From NCBI GenBank assembly GCA_018658605.1, contig JABHUV010000195.1, forward strand, positions 1 through 29,824: 29,824 bases of DNA, in the 5' to 3' direction. The translations under genes were made by a program, and so were the position numbers. How positions within the stretch are numbered: position 1 is the stretch's first letter; each line of letters opens with the position of its first letter. The notes under the pieces were generated by a model. The model worked only from the letters and a program-made list of their open reading frames with translations, did no database searches and was not told the origin of the DNA. Positions 7,164 to 14,310 of this stretch are shown here, one piece after another. The DNA is from Planctomycetaceae bacterium. GTDB lineage: Bacteria > Planctomycetota > Planctomycetia > Pirellulales > Pirellulaceae.

Positions 7164-9017
7164 ATGGCTGGACCTATAGAAAATCAAGACGAATTGAACC
7201 ACGATACTACTAGTCAAGACGCTTACGTGGTGGTGGCTCGTCGGTATCGGCCTCAATCTTTTGATGAGTTGATCGGCCAGTCGCACGTGCAGAAAGCCTT
7301 GGGCAATGCTATCGAAACTGGTCGAGTAGGGCATGCGTATTTGTTTGCCGGGCCTCGTGGAGTTGGCAAAACAACGACGGCTCGTATTTTCGCTAAAGCA
7401 TTAAACTGTATATCGGGGCCGACGATTCAGCCGTGTCAGACATGCGATGTCTGCCGCATGATTTCCAGCGGCGAAGATATGGACGTGATTGAAATCGATG
7501 GTGCTAGCAACAATGGAATTGATGAAATTCGAACATTGCGAAAAAATGTCTCAGTGATGGCCAGTCGTTGTCGGTACAAAGTGTATATCATTGACGAAGT
7601 GCACATGCTATCACGTCAAGCGTTTAATGGGTTGCTCAAGACGCTTGAGGAACCGCCAGAGCACGTGAAGTTTATGTTTTGCACGACCGACCCAGATAAA
7701 ATTCCCATCACGGTGCTTTCACGCTGCCAGCGTTTTGACCTGCTGCCGGTTACCCACGACAAAATTCAGGATCGCTTGCAATTCATTGTCGAATCGGAAG
7801 GCCGCTCAGCGGATGCATCTGCCTTGGACTTGGTTGCCCGACGAGCGCATGGTTCGATGCGAGATAGTCAGTCATTGCTCGAACAATTAATGGCTTTCTG
7901 CACAGGGCATATTACCGTTGATGATGTGCATCGTTTGTTGGGAACGACGGCGAGTGGCCGTGTTTTGGATTTGTTGGAACATCTTAGTCGTCGCGATGCC
8001 GCTGGAGCGATTGGCTGTTTACACGAACTATGGAAATCTGGGTCGGAGCCTGAGCAAGTGGCTCAGCAGTTGATGGGCGTCTATAGAGATGTGTTGACGG
8101 TTGCGGTTGGTGCTGGTCGAGAAATTATGGAGTTCACGCAAGTGGACGAGTTTGCCAGAGTGCAACAACTTGCAGAATCGATTGGCAAATACACAGCTTT
8201 GGCAGCGCTTGAAATTCTACAGGAAATGTTTCGGAAAATGCGTAACAGTGTGCAAGTTCGCTTACTGATCGAAATGACAGTCATCCGCATCGCGACGTTG
8301 GAAGAACTTGATGAGATTCAGAATTGGCTGAATTTACTACAAAGCCCGGAGTTGATGAAATTGGCTGAAAAATCGCCAATGGTCGCTGTCGGCAATGAGA
8401 GTAATATCACAAGTTCGGTTGCCGAAAAAAAAAATGACATAATGCCGATCGATTTGGCTCGAGTGGCAAGTGAAACCACAACAACGCCTGCGACAGAACC
8501 TTTAAATGTGTCGCAGGAACCGACAGAAGCGGCGACTTTCACATCAGTAGACGAGGTCACAGTTACAGTCCCAGTGGGGGATTCGCTGACGATTTCCCAG
8601 ACCAAACCTCCAGTAGATTTGGTCGTCATTACTTCTGAAAATATTGCTGCGGTGTGGAGTCAGTTGTGCGTTGAGTTCGATGATTTGTTTGCCAATATTT
8701 TGCAGTCGGCAGATGTAGTGTCGCTGTCCGAACCAAACCATATATCTGTAATGTTTCCGCATGATTTCTCATTCCAAAAAGAAACATGTGAACGTCCCGA
8801 GCGTCGCCAAAAAGTTGTTGAAGCGATTAATGCACTTACAGGCATGCAGTTTAAAGTTAGTTTTGGGTTGTTGAAAAAAACAGCAGTGGACGTGTCTCCC
8901 GTCGCAGTTGTGAAAACCGCACGTGAACGAAACATAGAGGCCGAGGACAACCCGTTTGTACGAAGGGCCGTGGAAGTTTTCGAAGCCGAGATTAGCCATA
9001 TCGATCATCCCCATTAA
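7164..9017 (+). CDS. dnaX: DNA polymerase III subunit gamma/tau
   Basis: This 617-residue protein is the clamp-loader ATPase of the replicative polymerase. Walker A GPRGVGKT is at 63-70, the zinc module uses C82, C91, C94 and C97, the Walker B/DEVH segment is at about 141-149, and SRCQRFD provides the sensor/arginine-finger region. Domain III runs to about residue 390. The tau-specific C-terminal part follows a Ser/Thr/Val-rich linker. Codons 421-424 contain an A10 run (8425-8434) at which one-base slippage in either direction stops translation within a few codons, giving a gamma form of about 424 residues. The protein carries about 20 extra residues before the conserved YVVVARRYRPQSFDELIGQ. 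The ATG lacks a strong ribosome binding site. It leads the dnaX-ebfC-recR-rpoN cluster. Confidence 0.96.
   Translation: MAGPIENQDELNHDTTSQDAYVVVARRYRPQSFDELIGQSHVQKALGNAIETGRVGHAYLFAGPRGVGKTTTARIFAKALNCISGPTIQPCQTCDVCRMISSGEDMDVIEIDGASNNGIDEIRTLRKNVSVMASRCRYKVYIIDEVHMLSRQAFNGLLKTLEEPPEHVKFMFCTTDPDKIPITVLSRCQRFDLLPVTHDKIQDRLQFIVESEGRSADASALDLVARRAHGSMRDSQSLLEQLMAFCTGHITVDDVHRLLGTTASGRVLDLLEHLSRRDAAGAIGCLHELWKSGSEPEQVAQQLMGVYRDVLTVAVGAGREIMEFTQVDEFARVQQLAESIGKYTALAALEILQEMFRKMRNSVQVRLLIEMTVIRIATLEELDEIQNWLNLLQSPELMKLAEKSPMVAVGNESNITSSVAEKKNDIMPIDLARVASETTTTPATEPLNVSQEPTEAATFTSVDEVTVTVPVGDSLTISQTKPPVDLVVITSENIAAVWSQLCVEFDDLFANILQSADVVSLSEPNHISVMFPHDFSFQKETCERPERRQKVVEAINALTGMQFKVSFGLLKKTAVDVSPVAVVKTARERNIEAEDNPFVRRAVEVFEAEISHIDHPH
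8425..8434 (+). promoter_or_regulatory. A10 slippery run in dnaX (candidate gamma/tau switch)
   Basis: The frame reads GAA AAA AAA AAT, so a perfect A-AAA-AAA slippery heptamer lies within ten consecutive A residues. A -1 ribosomal shift, or one extra A in the mRNA, gives AAA TGA. Loss of one A gives AAA ATG ACA TAA. Both alternative frames end at once, at about residue 424 or 425. A short hairpin (GCCGA/TTGGC, loop TCGAT) follows at about 8443-8457. I see no clear internal Shine-Dalgarno sequence upstream, which favours transcriptional slippage of the Thermus type over the E. coli ribosomal mechanism. Confidence 0.75.
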
Positions 9018-9169
9018 AAACTCAGTATTAATGTGTGATTGATTTAGCTACACTTGGGAAGCTATTGGGGATTTAGGCGAGACAGAGGTTGGTCGCAAGC
9101 TGACTTGTTGGTGTAAAAAATGAACAAGACCATTCGACAGCAGGTGAGTAGAGAGAAAGGTGACAGTTG

Positions 9170-9529
9170 ATGTTTAAGTCTATAAGTAATATGACTTCCC
9201 TGATGAAAAAAGCTCGAGAAATGGGAGGCCGCGTTGAAGAATTAAATAGCCGCTTGGAGTCAGAGACGGTGAACGGAACCGCAGGTGGTGGTATGGTCAG
9301 CGTTTCGATGACCGGCTTGGGAAACGTTATCAGTGTTTCAATCGACCCGCAGTTGGTGGAAAAAAAAGAACTTGAGATGATTGAAGATTTAGTTCGCGCA
9401 GCGGTTAATGAAGCTCGCGAAAAGACAAAATCACTGCACGCTCGGCTTACGCAAGAAATGACTGCGGAACTTGGGATTCCAGGATTGACCGAAGCGATTG
9501 AAAATCTAGAACAAATCGATGACGCATGA
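9170..9529 (+). CDS. ebfC: YbaB/EbfC family nucleoid-associated protein
   Basis: This small protein (119 residues) has the YbaB/EbfC pattern: an N-terminal helix rich in Met, Lys and Glu, a central GGGMVSVSMTGLGNVISVSI beta segment, the DPQLVEKKELEMIEDLVRAAVNEA helix region, and a C-terminal amphipathic helix. Family members bind DNA as dimers and are thought to influence nucleoid structure or expression. The gene sits between dnaX and recR, its standard position. I chose ATG 9170 over the in-frame TTG one codon earlier because AAAGG at 9156-9160 is nine bases from the ATG. Confidence 0.94.
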   Translation: MFKSISNMTSLMKKAREMGGRVEELNSRLESETVNGTAGGGMVSVSMTGLGNVISVSIDPQLVEKKELEMIEDLVRAAVNEAREKTKSLHARLTQEMTAELGIPGLTEAIENLEQIDDA

Positions 9530-9574
9530 TATTGATGTGTCGCAAGCCGGCAAACGTTTAATAAGGAATGTGAA

Positions 9575-10174
9575 ATGGCAGAATTGGCAGAGTCCGTAAC
9601 TAATATGATAGGGGAACTTTCCAAGCTTCCTGGCATTGGACGTAAAAGTGCTGAGCGTTTGGCCTATCATTTGTTGCGAGTCAACAAGTCAGAAGCATTT
9701 GCATTAGCAGATTCGATTCGCAACGTTCGTGAGAATGTCCGTTATTGCAACGTTTGCTATAACCTTTCAGAACAAGAAACATGTTTGATTTGCAACGATG
9801 GCCGACGGGATCAGCATACATTGTGTGTGGTCGAGCAACCACGGGATCTAATGTCTCTCGAAGACGCGGGCGTCTATAATGGTTTGTATCACGTGTTGTT
9901 GGGGCGAGTTGCTCCGTTGGAAGGAATTGGCCCGGAACAATTGACGATTAACGCTTTAGTTGATCGGGTTCGCAATGGCGAAGTCGAAGAGATAATCATG
10001 GCGACCAATCCAACCGTAGAAGGGGATGGCACCGCTTTACATATCACAAACTTACTTGGGGAATGTGACGTGGAAATCACACGGCTAGCTCGTGGAATAA
10101 CAACGGGTAGTATCCTCGAATTTACAAATAAAGAAATTTTGGCGGATGCGATGTCGGGCAGACAGAAATATTAG
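9575..10174 (+). CDS. recR: Recombination mediator protein RecR
   Basis: This protein has 199 residues, the normal RecR length. A helix-hairpin-helix (LPGIGRKSAERLAYHLL) is followed by a four-cysteine zinc finger (C58, C61, C70, C73), then a Toprim domain (VVEQPRDLMSLEDAGVYNGLYHVL onward) and the C-terminal ATNPTVEGDGTALHI and TRLARGITTGS segments. RecR forms a ring clamp that works with RecO (and RecF) to load RecA onto gapped single-stranded DNA. It lies 45 bp after ebfC and 47 bp before rpoN in the same direction. Confidence 0.97.
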   Translation: MAELAESVTNMIGELSKLPGIGRKSAERLAYHLLRVNKSEAFALADSIRNVRENVRYCNVCYNLSEQETCLICNDGRRDQHTLCVVEQPRDLMSLEDAGVYNGLYHVLLGRVAPLEGIGPEQLTINALVDRVRNGEVEEIIMATNPTVEGDGTALHITNLLGECDVEITRLARGITTGSILEFTNKEILADAMSGRQKY

Positions 10175-10221
10175 CAATTCCTTTGGGTAAATAATCCACC
10201 GGGTAACATGCGGGCGTAAAC

Positions 10222-11706
10222 ATGAGACTTTCGTTCAACCTACAAACATCTCAAAAGCAGATCCAGAAATTGGCTCCACGGATGATCCAGTCAATGGAGA
10301 TCCTGCAGTTGCCGTTGCTAGATTTACAGGATCGCATTGATCAAGAGATGACGGAAAATCCGCTGTTGGAAATTGATGACGTCGATCGATCGTTACCTGA
10401 TCGTGATGACTCAGAGGCTGCTGAATCTGACGAGAACCGCGAACTCGTCGTCGAAGAAGATTCAAACAACGTCGAAGATTTCGAGCGTCTAGATAATCTC
10501 AGTGGAGATATACCAGATCATTTTGATGAACGCCCGCGGATGTCGTCTAATCGAATACAGGATATATCCAAATACCATCACGATACGATGGCGAATGTTT
10601 CTGCTCGCTCCAATACACTCTATGATCATCTGATGGTGCAGTTAGGCGAACTCGAATTAGAAGCAGTCGTTTTTGAGCTGGCCGAACGGATCGTGTCGAG
10701 CTTGGACGCTGATAACGGAGGGTATTTGACGTCGTCGGTGGCGGAATTGATTCCTAAACACAAGGCTCAGGATATGCTACCCGTGGCAGATGAAGCACTG
10801 CAAGTGGTCCAGTCGTTGGACCCAATTGGAGTGGGTGCGCGTGATCTTAAGGAATGTTTACTGTTGCAGTTGTCACAAGAACATCCGGACTACCGAGAAT
10901 TGCATGTATTGATTACTAATCATTTAGAAGACTTGCAACACAATCGCTTGCCACTAATTGAGAAAGAAACGGGTTTGTGTATTGAGGAAATACAAATGGT
11001 TTGGGAAGAGCTCAAACAGTTGAATCCGAAACCTGCAAGTTCTTTCGTTCAACGTAATGTCCAAGTGGTGAGACCAGATTTGTCCGTAAACCGACAAGAA
11101 GATGGGACCTACAAAGTTAAGGCTGATGAATGGGATATCCCGCATTTGTATATTAGCGACTATTATCGCAAACGCTTGTCCAATCCAGCGGCGACAGCCG
11201 AGGAAAAGGAATTTGTGCGGCGTAAATTGAATGCGGCTCAGTGGTTGATCGATGCGATTACCCAACGACGTAGTACCATGTTGAAAGTAACTCAAGCGAT
11301 TGTGGATCATCAGGTGAAGTTTCTCGAAGATGGACCTGAGGCGATCGTTCCACTTAAGATGCAGCAAATTGCAGATCGGGTCAAAGTTCATGTGACTACC
11401 GTTAGCCGAGCTGTCGACAATAAATGGTTGCAGACCCCAAGGGGTATTTTCGCGTTGCGTGGGTTCTTCGTTGGCGGTACAACGCAGGACGATGGTGAAA
11501 ATGTCGCTTGGGATAAAATTCGACAGAAGCTACAGGAATTGATTGACCAAGAAGATAAAGCAAGTCCACTGAGTGACGACGAGTTGGTCAAACGTCTTAA
11601 GGCGGCCGGATTGTCTGTCGCTCGACGCACAATCGCCAAATATCGTAAGATCATGGGGATCCTTAGTTCGCGCCAACGGAAAGACTGGTCACAAGTTAAA
11701 CGATAG
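10222..11706 (+). CDS. rpoN: RNA polymerase sigma-54 factor
   Basis: This 494-residue protein has all regions of sigma-54. The Gln/Leu-rich activator-interacting region is at residues 1-50 (QLPLLDLQDRI), with the typical ENPLLE segment. An acidic linker covers about 50-110, the core-binding region about 115-310, and a helix-turn-helix about 375-400 near TTVSRAVDNKWLQTPRGIF. The RpoN box ARRTIAKYR is at 467-475; the usual Val is Ile here, a conservative change. It directs transcription from -24/-12 promoters with AAA+ activators, none of which is in this window. Linkage to recR and dnaX is less usual than linkage to lptB or hpf. Confidence 0.96.
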   Translation: MRLSFNLQTSQKQIQKLAPRMIQSMEILQLPLLDLQDRIDQEMTENPLLEIDDVDRSLPDRDDSEAAESDENRELVVEEDSNNVEDFERLDNLSGDIPDHFDERPRMSSNRIQDISKYHHDTMANVSARSNTLYDHLMVQLGELELEAVVFELAERIVSSLDADNGGYLTSSVAELIPKHKAQDMLPVADEALQVVQSLDPIGVGARDLKECLLLQLSQEHPDYRELHVLITNHLEDLQHNRLPLIEKETGLCIEEIQMVWEELKQLNPKPASSFVQRNVQVVRPDLSVNRQEDGTYKVKADEWDIPHLYISDYYRKRLSNPAATAEEKEFVRRKLNAAQWLIDAITQRRSTMLKVTQAIVDHQVKFLEDGPEAIVPLKMQQIADRVKVHVTTVSRAVDNKWLQTPRGIFALRGFFVGGTTQDDGENVAWDKIRQKLQELIDQEDKASPLSDDELVKRLKAAGLSVARRTIAKYRKIMGILSSRQRKDWSQVKR

Positions 11707-11711
11707 CTAAT

Positions 11712-11735
11712 CGTTAAACTCAACCCCGTTTAACG
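11712..11735. repeat. Inverted repeat CGTTAAAC/GTTTAACG just after rpoN
   Basis: Perfect 8-bp arms flank the eight-base loop TCAACCCC, starting five bases after the rpoN stop. No T run follows on the plus strand, so it is not a standard intrinsic terminator. It may be a 3'-end stabilising hairpin. Confidence 0.6.
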
Positions 11736-12340
11736 CAATTTCCGAGACTACCCGCTCTACGTAATAGTTTATTCTTTGCGATTTTAACTACTCAAGAAAT
11801 TCAGAATCTCTGCCCTGATAAGAACCCCTTTATTAACGATAATAAGCGGTTTTAGCCTGTCTATCGGGATGTTCGTCACAGCAACACTTAATCGTAATGA
11901 CACGAATCATCCAACAAGTCTGTTTCGTTTGTAGAACTGGTTAAAGTATTACCCTCGGAATAATCGAAGTATGAACAGGAAGGTTGATTTATTCACCTCA
12001 TCAAGATATTAAATATCCGGACGAGAATTGAAAAAATCACCATCCAGGGGGGAATCTTAAAGCAACGCATCATTTATTTGATGTTGAGCTGGAAGGATAT
12101 GAATGCTGACAGTGACCCGTCTAGGTCATTTTCTTCAGGATTCTCTCTGAGAACGGTACTTTCGCCGAAGTACTCCATTTTAGATCGTTGCATGAATCGA
12201 TACGGTAGTCCAAGCAAGATACGCGTGACTGCGGTGTAATTCATACAGGAAATGAAATGAACAAATAGTTGATCAACCAGATGGAGATGGTTGTTTCAAT
12301 AGGAAGCGAGTTACATAAGCCCCTTCCCAAAAGCCTTTTT

Positions 12341-12366
12341 GTTTTATTGCCCCCACACAATAAAAC
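12341..12366. repeat. Perfect 9-bp inverted repeat upstream of the HTH/receiver gene
   Basis: GTTTTATTG and CAATAAAAC flank the eight-base loop CCCCCACA. The repeat ends 88 bases before the ATG at 12455. Neither side shows a T run in terminator position. It could be an operator for the downstream DNA-binding protein (autoregulation) or a leader hairpin. Confidence 0.6.
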
Positions 12367-12397
12367 ACGGTACATGTTGTCCATAGGTTTGGGGTGC

Positions 12398-12416
12398 AGA
12401 TACACAACGTGTATCT
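12398..12416. repeat. Perfect 8-bp hairpin in the leader of the HTH/receiver gene
   Basis: AGATACAC and GTGTATCT are separated by AAC, giving a tight hairpin whose end lies 38 bases before the ATG. With the 12341-12366 repeat it makes a pair of hairpins in the probable 5' leader. Confidence 0.6.
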
Positions 12417-12454
12417 ATCAAGAAAGTCATCGAGAGAGAATTGGAGTGCCTATA

Positions 12455-13027
12455 ATGAAGGTCTTCACCACTGGACAGGTCGCAAAGATCTGTAAAGTCG
12501 CACCGCGTACAGTTAGCAAATGGTTTGATTCTGGACGACTCCAGGGATATCGCATCCCCGGATCGCAGGATCGTCGAATCCCTCGCGATTCGCTGATCAA
12601 GTTCCTCAAAGAGCATGGTATGCCCTTGGGTGATCTTGAGGATGAAGCGATGGCCAAAGTATTAATCGTCGCGCAAGACCAAGTATTGATTGAAAATTTA
12701 AAGCGTGAATTGCCGTCGGAACGGTCCTTTAAAGTAGCTGTTGCTGCTAGCGGATTCGAAGCCGGAATTCAAGCGGAAAGTTTTCATCCGGATTGTATCA
12801 TCGTCGATTTTTCAATCGGAAAAGTTGAATCTCTGCAAATCTGCCAGAATCTGCGCAGAAACCCAGAGTTCGCTGAAACGATTTTAATCGCCTTGCTACC
12901 GGATGTTGGAAGCCCAATGAGCTTCGATCGATCGGCTATTAACGAAACCTTTAAGAAGCCGTTCGATGCAAGCCTGCTTGCTGAACGACTGCGTACCTTA
13001 ATCGGTGCTAAAAAAGAACTTGTCTAA
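12455..13027 (+). CDS. Helix-turn-helix protein with degenerate receiver domain
   Basis: This protein has 190 residues. The N-terminal domain (about 2-56, FTTGQVAKICKVAPRTVSKW then YRIPGSQDRRIPRDSLIKFL) is an excisionase/MerR-type winged helix of the BldC-like kind. The second domain (about 67-186) has a CheY-like fold. The phospho-acceptor position is kept (D118 in VDFS), as is the conserved Lys (K168 in FKKPF). The acidic pair that binds Mg2+ is replaced by A73-Q74, and the conserved Thr/Ser is A146. Phosphorylation is therefore doubtful, and it may be a pseudo-receiver. I chose ATG 12455 because GGAG at 12443-12446 is eight bases upstream and the HTH starts immediately. A strong terminator follows. 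It is monocistronic. Confidence 0.9.
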   Translation: MKVFTTGQVAKICKVAPRTVSKWFDSGRLQGYRIPGSQDRRIPRDSLIKFLKEHGMPLGDLEDEAMAKVLIVAQDQVLIENLKRELPSERSFKVAVAASGFEAGIQAESFHPDCIIVDFSIGKVESLQICQNLRRNPEFAETILIALLPDVGSPMSFDRSAINETFKKPFDASLLAERLRTLIGAKKELV

Positions 13028-13056
13028 TAGCAGTATTACGCGAAAAGAGTTACTAG

Positions 13057-13090
13057 CGTGGTGCGGACTAATATCCGCACCACGTTTTTT
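13057..13090 (+). terminator. Strong intrinsic terminator
   Basis: CGTGGTGCGGA (13057-13067) and TCCGCACCACG (13074-13084) form a perfect 11-bp GC-rich stem with loop CTAATA, followed directly by T6. It lies 29 bases after the HTH/receiver stop and ends that transcript before moaC. Confidence 0.95.
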
Positions 13091-13186
13091 ATTGCTGTGC
13101 AATTCTATCGGCTTAGAATAAAATGCAGTTTTGCGTTATCGCATTAACGCATGATTAGTGTCCCCCGATGAGAATTCGCAAAGCCT

Positions 13187-13654
13187 ATGAACGAACTGAA
13201 CCATTTTGATGATCAAGGTCGCGCACAAATGGTAGATGTTGGAGGGAAAGACCCGAGTCAGCGAATGGCCCGCGCGCGAGCAGTAGTTACGATGGCGGAA
13301 AATACAATGCAACGTATTGTGGCGGGTGATGTTGGCAAGGGCGACGTACTCGGAGTTGCTCGGATAGCCGGGATCATGGGCGCCAAACAAACGGCCACGT
13401 TAATCCCACTGTGTCACCCTTTGGCGCTAAGCTCGATCAATGTCGAATTCCAACAAGTTGATGAAGGTCGCCTAGAAATATCGGCAACGGTAAAAGTGAC
13501 AGGTAAGACGGGTGTGGAAATGGAAGCGCTGACGGCAGTGAGTATTGCTGGCTTGACGATTTACGATATGTGTAAAGCGATGGACAGCGAGATGGTGATT
13601 GGCGCGATTGAGCTTGTTGAGAAGACCGGTGGAAAATCTGGCTCACGCGGATAA
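13187..13654 (+). CDS. moaC: Cyclic pyranopterin monophosphate synthase MoaC
   Basis: This 155-residue protein acts in molybdenum cofactor biosynthesis. It converts the 3',8-cyclo-GTP product of MoaA to cyclic pyranopterin monophosphate. K51 in the GKGDVLGVARIAG segment and D127/K130 in YDMCKA match the catalytic positions known in E. coli MoaC (K51, D128, K131). The conserved LIPLCHPL and MEALTAVSIAGLT segments are present. No other moa or moe gene is in the window. It converges on nrdR with only 24 bp between the two stop codons. Confidence 0.97.
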   Translation: MNELNHFDDQGRAQMVDVGGKDPSQRMARARAVVTMAENTMQRIVAGDVGKGDVLGVARIAGIMGAKQTATLIPLCHPLALSSINVEFQQVDEGRLEISATVKVTGKTGVEMEALTAVSIAGLTIYDMCKAMDSEMVIGAIELVEKTGGKSGSRG

Positions 13655-13678
13655 GTTGTTCTGGGAGTTGAACGTGTG

Positions 13679-14134
13679 CTATGATCGATCGAGAATTGGT
13701 TGCAGTTCATCGACGAAATCGCGTACATCTTTGAATTCACGGTAGACGCTAGCAAAACGCACGAAAGCTACCTGATCGAATTTGCCTAAGGCAACCATAA
13801 CAATCTCACCGATCTTAGAAGCGCTGATTTCATTGTTACTCTGGGTATAGATTTCGCTTTCAATTTCTGAAATCAAGGATTCGATATCTTCGGTGCTCAC
13901 CGGACGTTTCCAGCACGCCTTTACAACGCCCTGCCGAATCTTGTCGCGGCAAAACGGTTCCCGAATTCCGTCCTTCTTGATGACGCGGATGGAAAGTTCT
14001 TCCAATCGTTCGTAGGTCGTGTAGCGACGCTCACAATTGAGACATTCACGGCGACGGCGTATGGAATATCCGTCCGTACTGGAACGCGAATCTAGTACGC
14101 GGTCGTCATCTTGTTGACAAAATGGGCATCTCAT
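13679..14134 (-). CDS. nrdR: Transcriptional repressor NrdR
   Basis: This 151-residue protein has a zinc ribbon (C3, C6, C31, C34), the SIRRRRECLNCERRYTTYE stretch that contacts DNA, and an ATP-cone domain at about 49-139 (VIKKDGIREPF onward). NrdR senses ATP/dATP and represses ribonucleotide reductase genes through paired NrdR boxes. No nrd gene is in the window. It lies downstream of smc on the same strand across a 176-bp gap. Confidence 0.97.
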   Translation of the reverse strand: MRCPFCQQDDDRVLDSRSSTDGYSIRRRRECLNCERRYTTYERLEELSIRVIKKDGIREPFCRDKIRQGVVKACWKRPVSTEDIESLISEIESEIYTQSNNEISASKIGEIVMVALGKFDQVAFVRFASVYREFKDVRDFVDELQPILDRS

Positions 14135-14310
14135 GTGTTCACTCCGGCAATTTCATTCCGTGTAAATATGCGGTGTAAAATAGGTCAGGCGAGTAGTAGG
14201 CCTGTTTTAGGTTGCCATATTATGCGCACAAACTCGCAGAAAATGCGCGTGTATTAGTGAAACTTATTTAAATAACCAACGTTTTGTGGCCCCAATGCCC
14301 ATTGACTGCA
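14135..14310. other. Gap between smc and nrdR with a weak hairpin
   Basis: A small hairpin, CAGGC/GCCTG with a nine-base loop, lies at 14186-14204. On the minus strand it follows smc but has no good T run. A second weak pair, GCGCA/TGCGC, lies near 14223-14250. I see no clear nrdR promoter. Confidence 0.35.

Larger units (their letters stand above)
11707..12454. other. 748-bp non-coding gap with several short inverted repeats
   Basis: No plausible gene is seen on either strand. The region holds at least six short perfect inverted repeats: 11712-11735 (8-bp arms), 12068-12083 (5), 12113-12128 (5), 12156-12173 (6), 12341-12366 (9) and 12398-12416 (8). The last two lie close to the next gene. 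This could be a long structured 5' leader, a small RNA gene, or a regulatory region for the HTH/receiver gene. An in-frame N-terminal extension from 12269 exists but does not resemble the protein family. Confidence 0.55.

Noticed and set aside
8401..8460. dnaX frameshift or pseudogene caused by the A run
   Set aside because: The A10 length keeps the frame open through the full tau C-terminus, so the gene is intact.
12269..12454. N-terminal extension of the HTH/receiver protein from 12269
   Set aside because: The extra 62 residues do not resemble the family. The ATG at 12455 has a well-placed GGAG, and the inverted repeats fall inside the extension.
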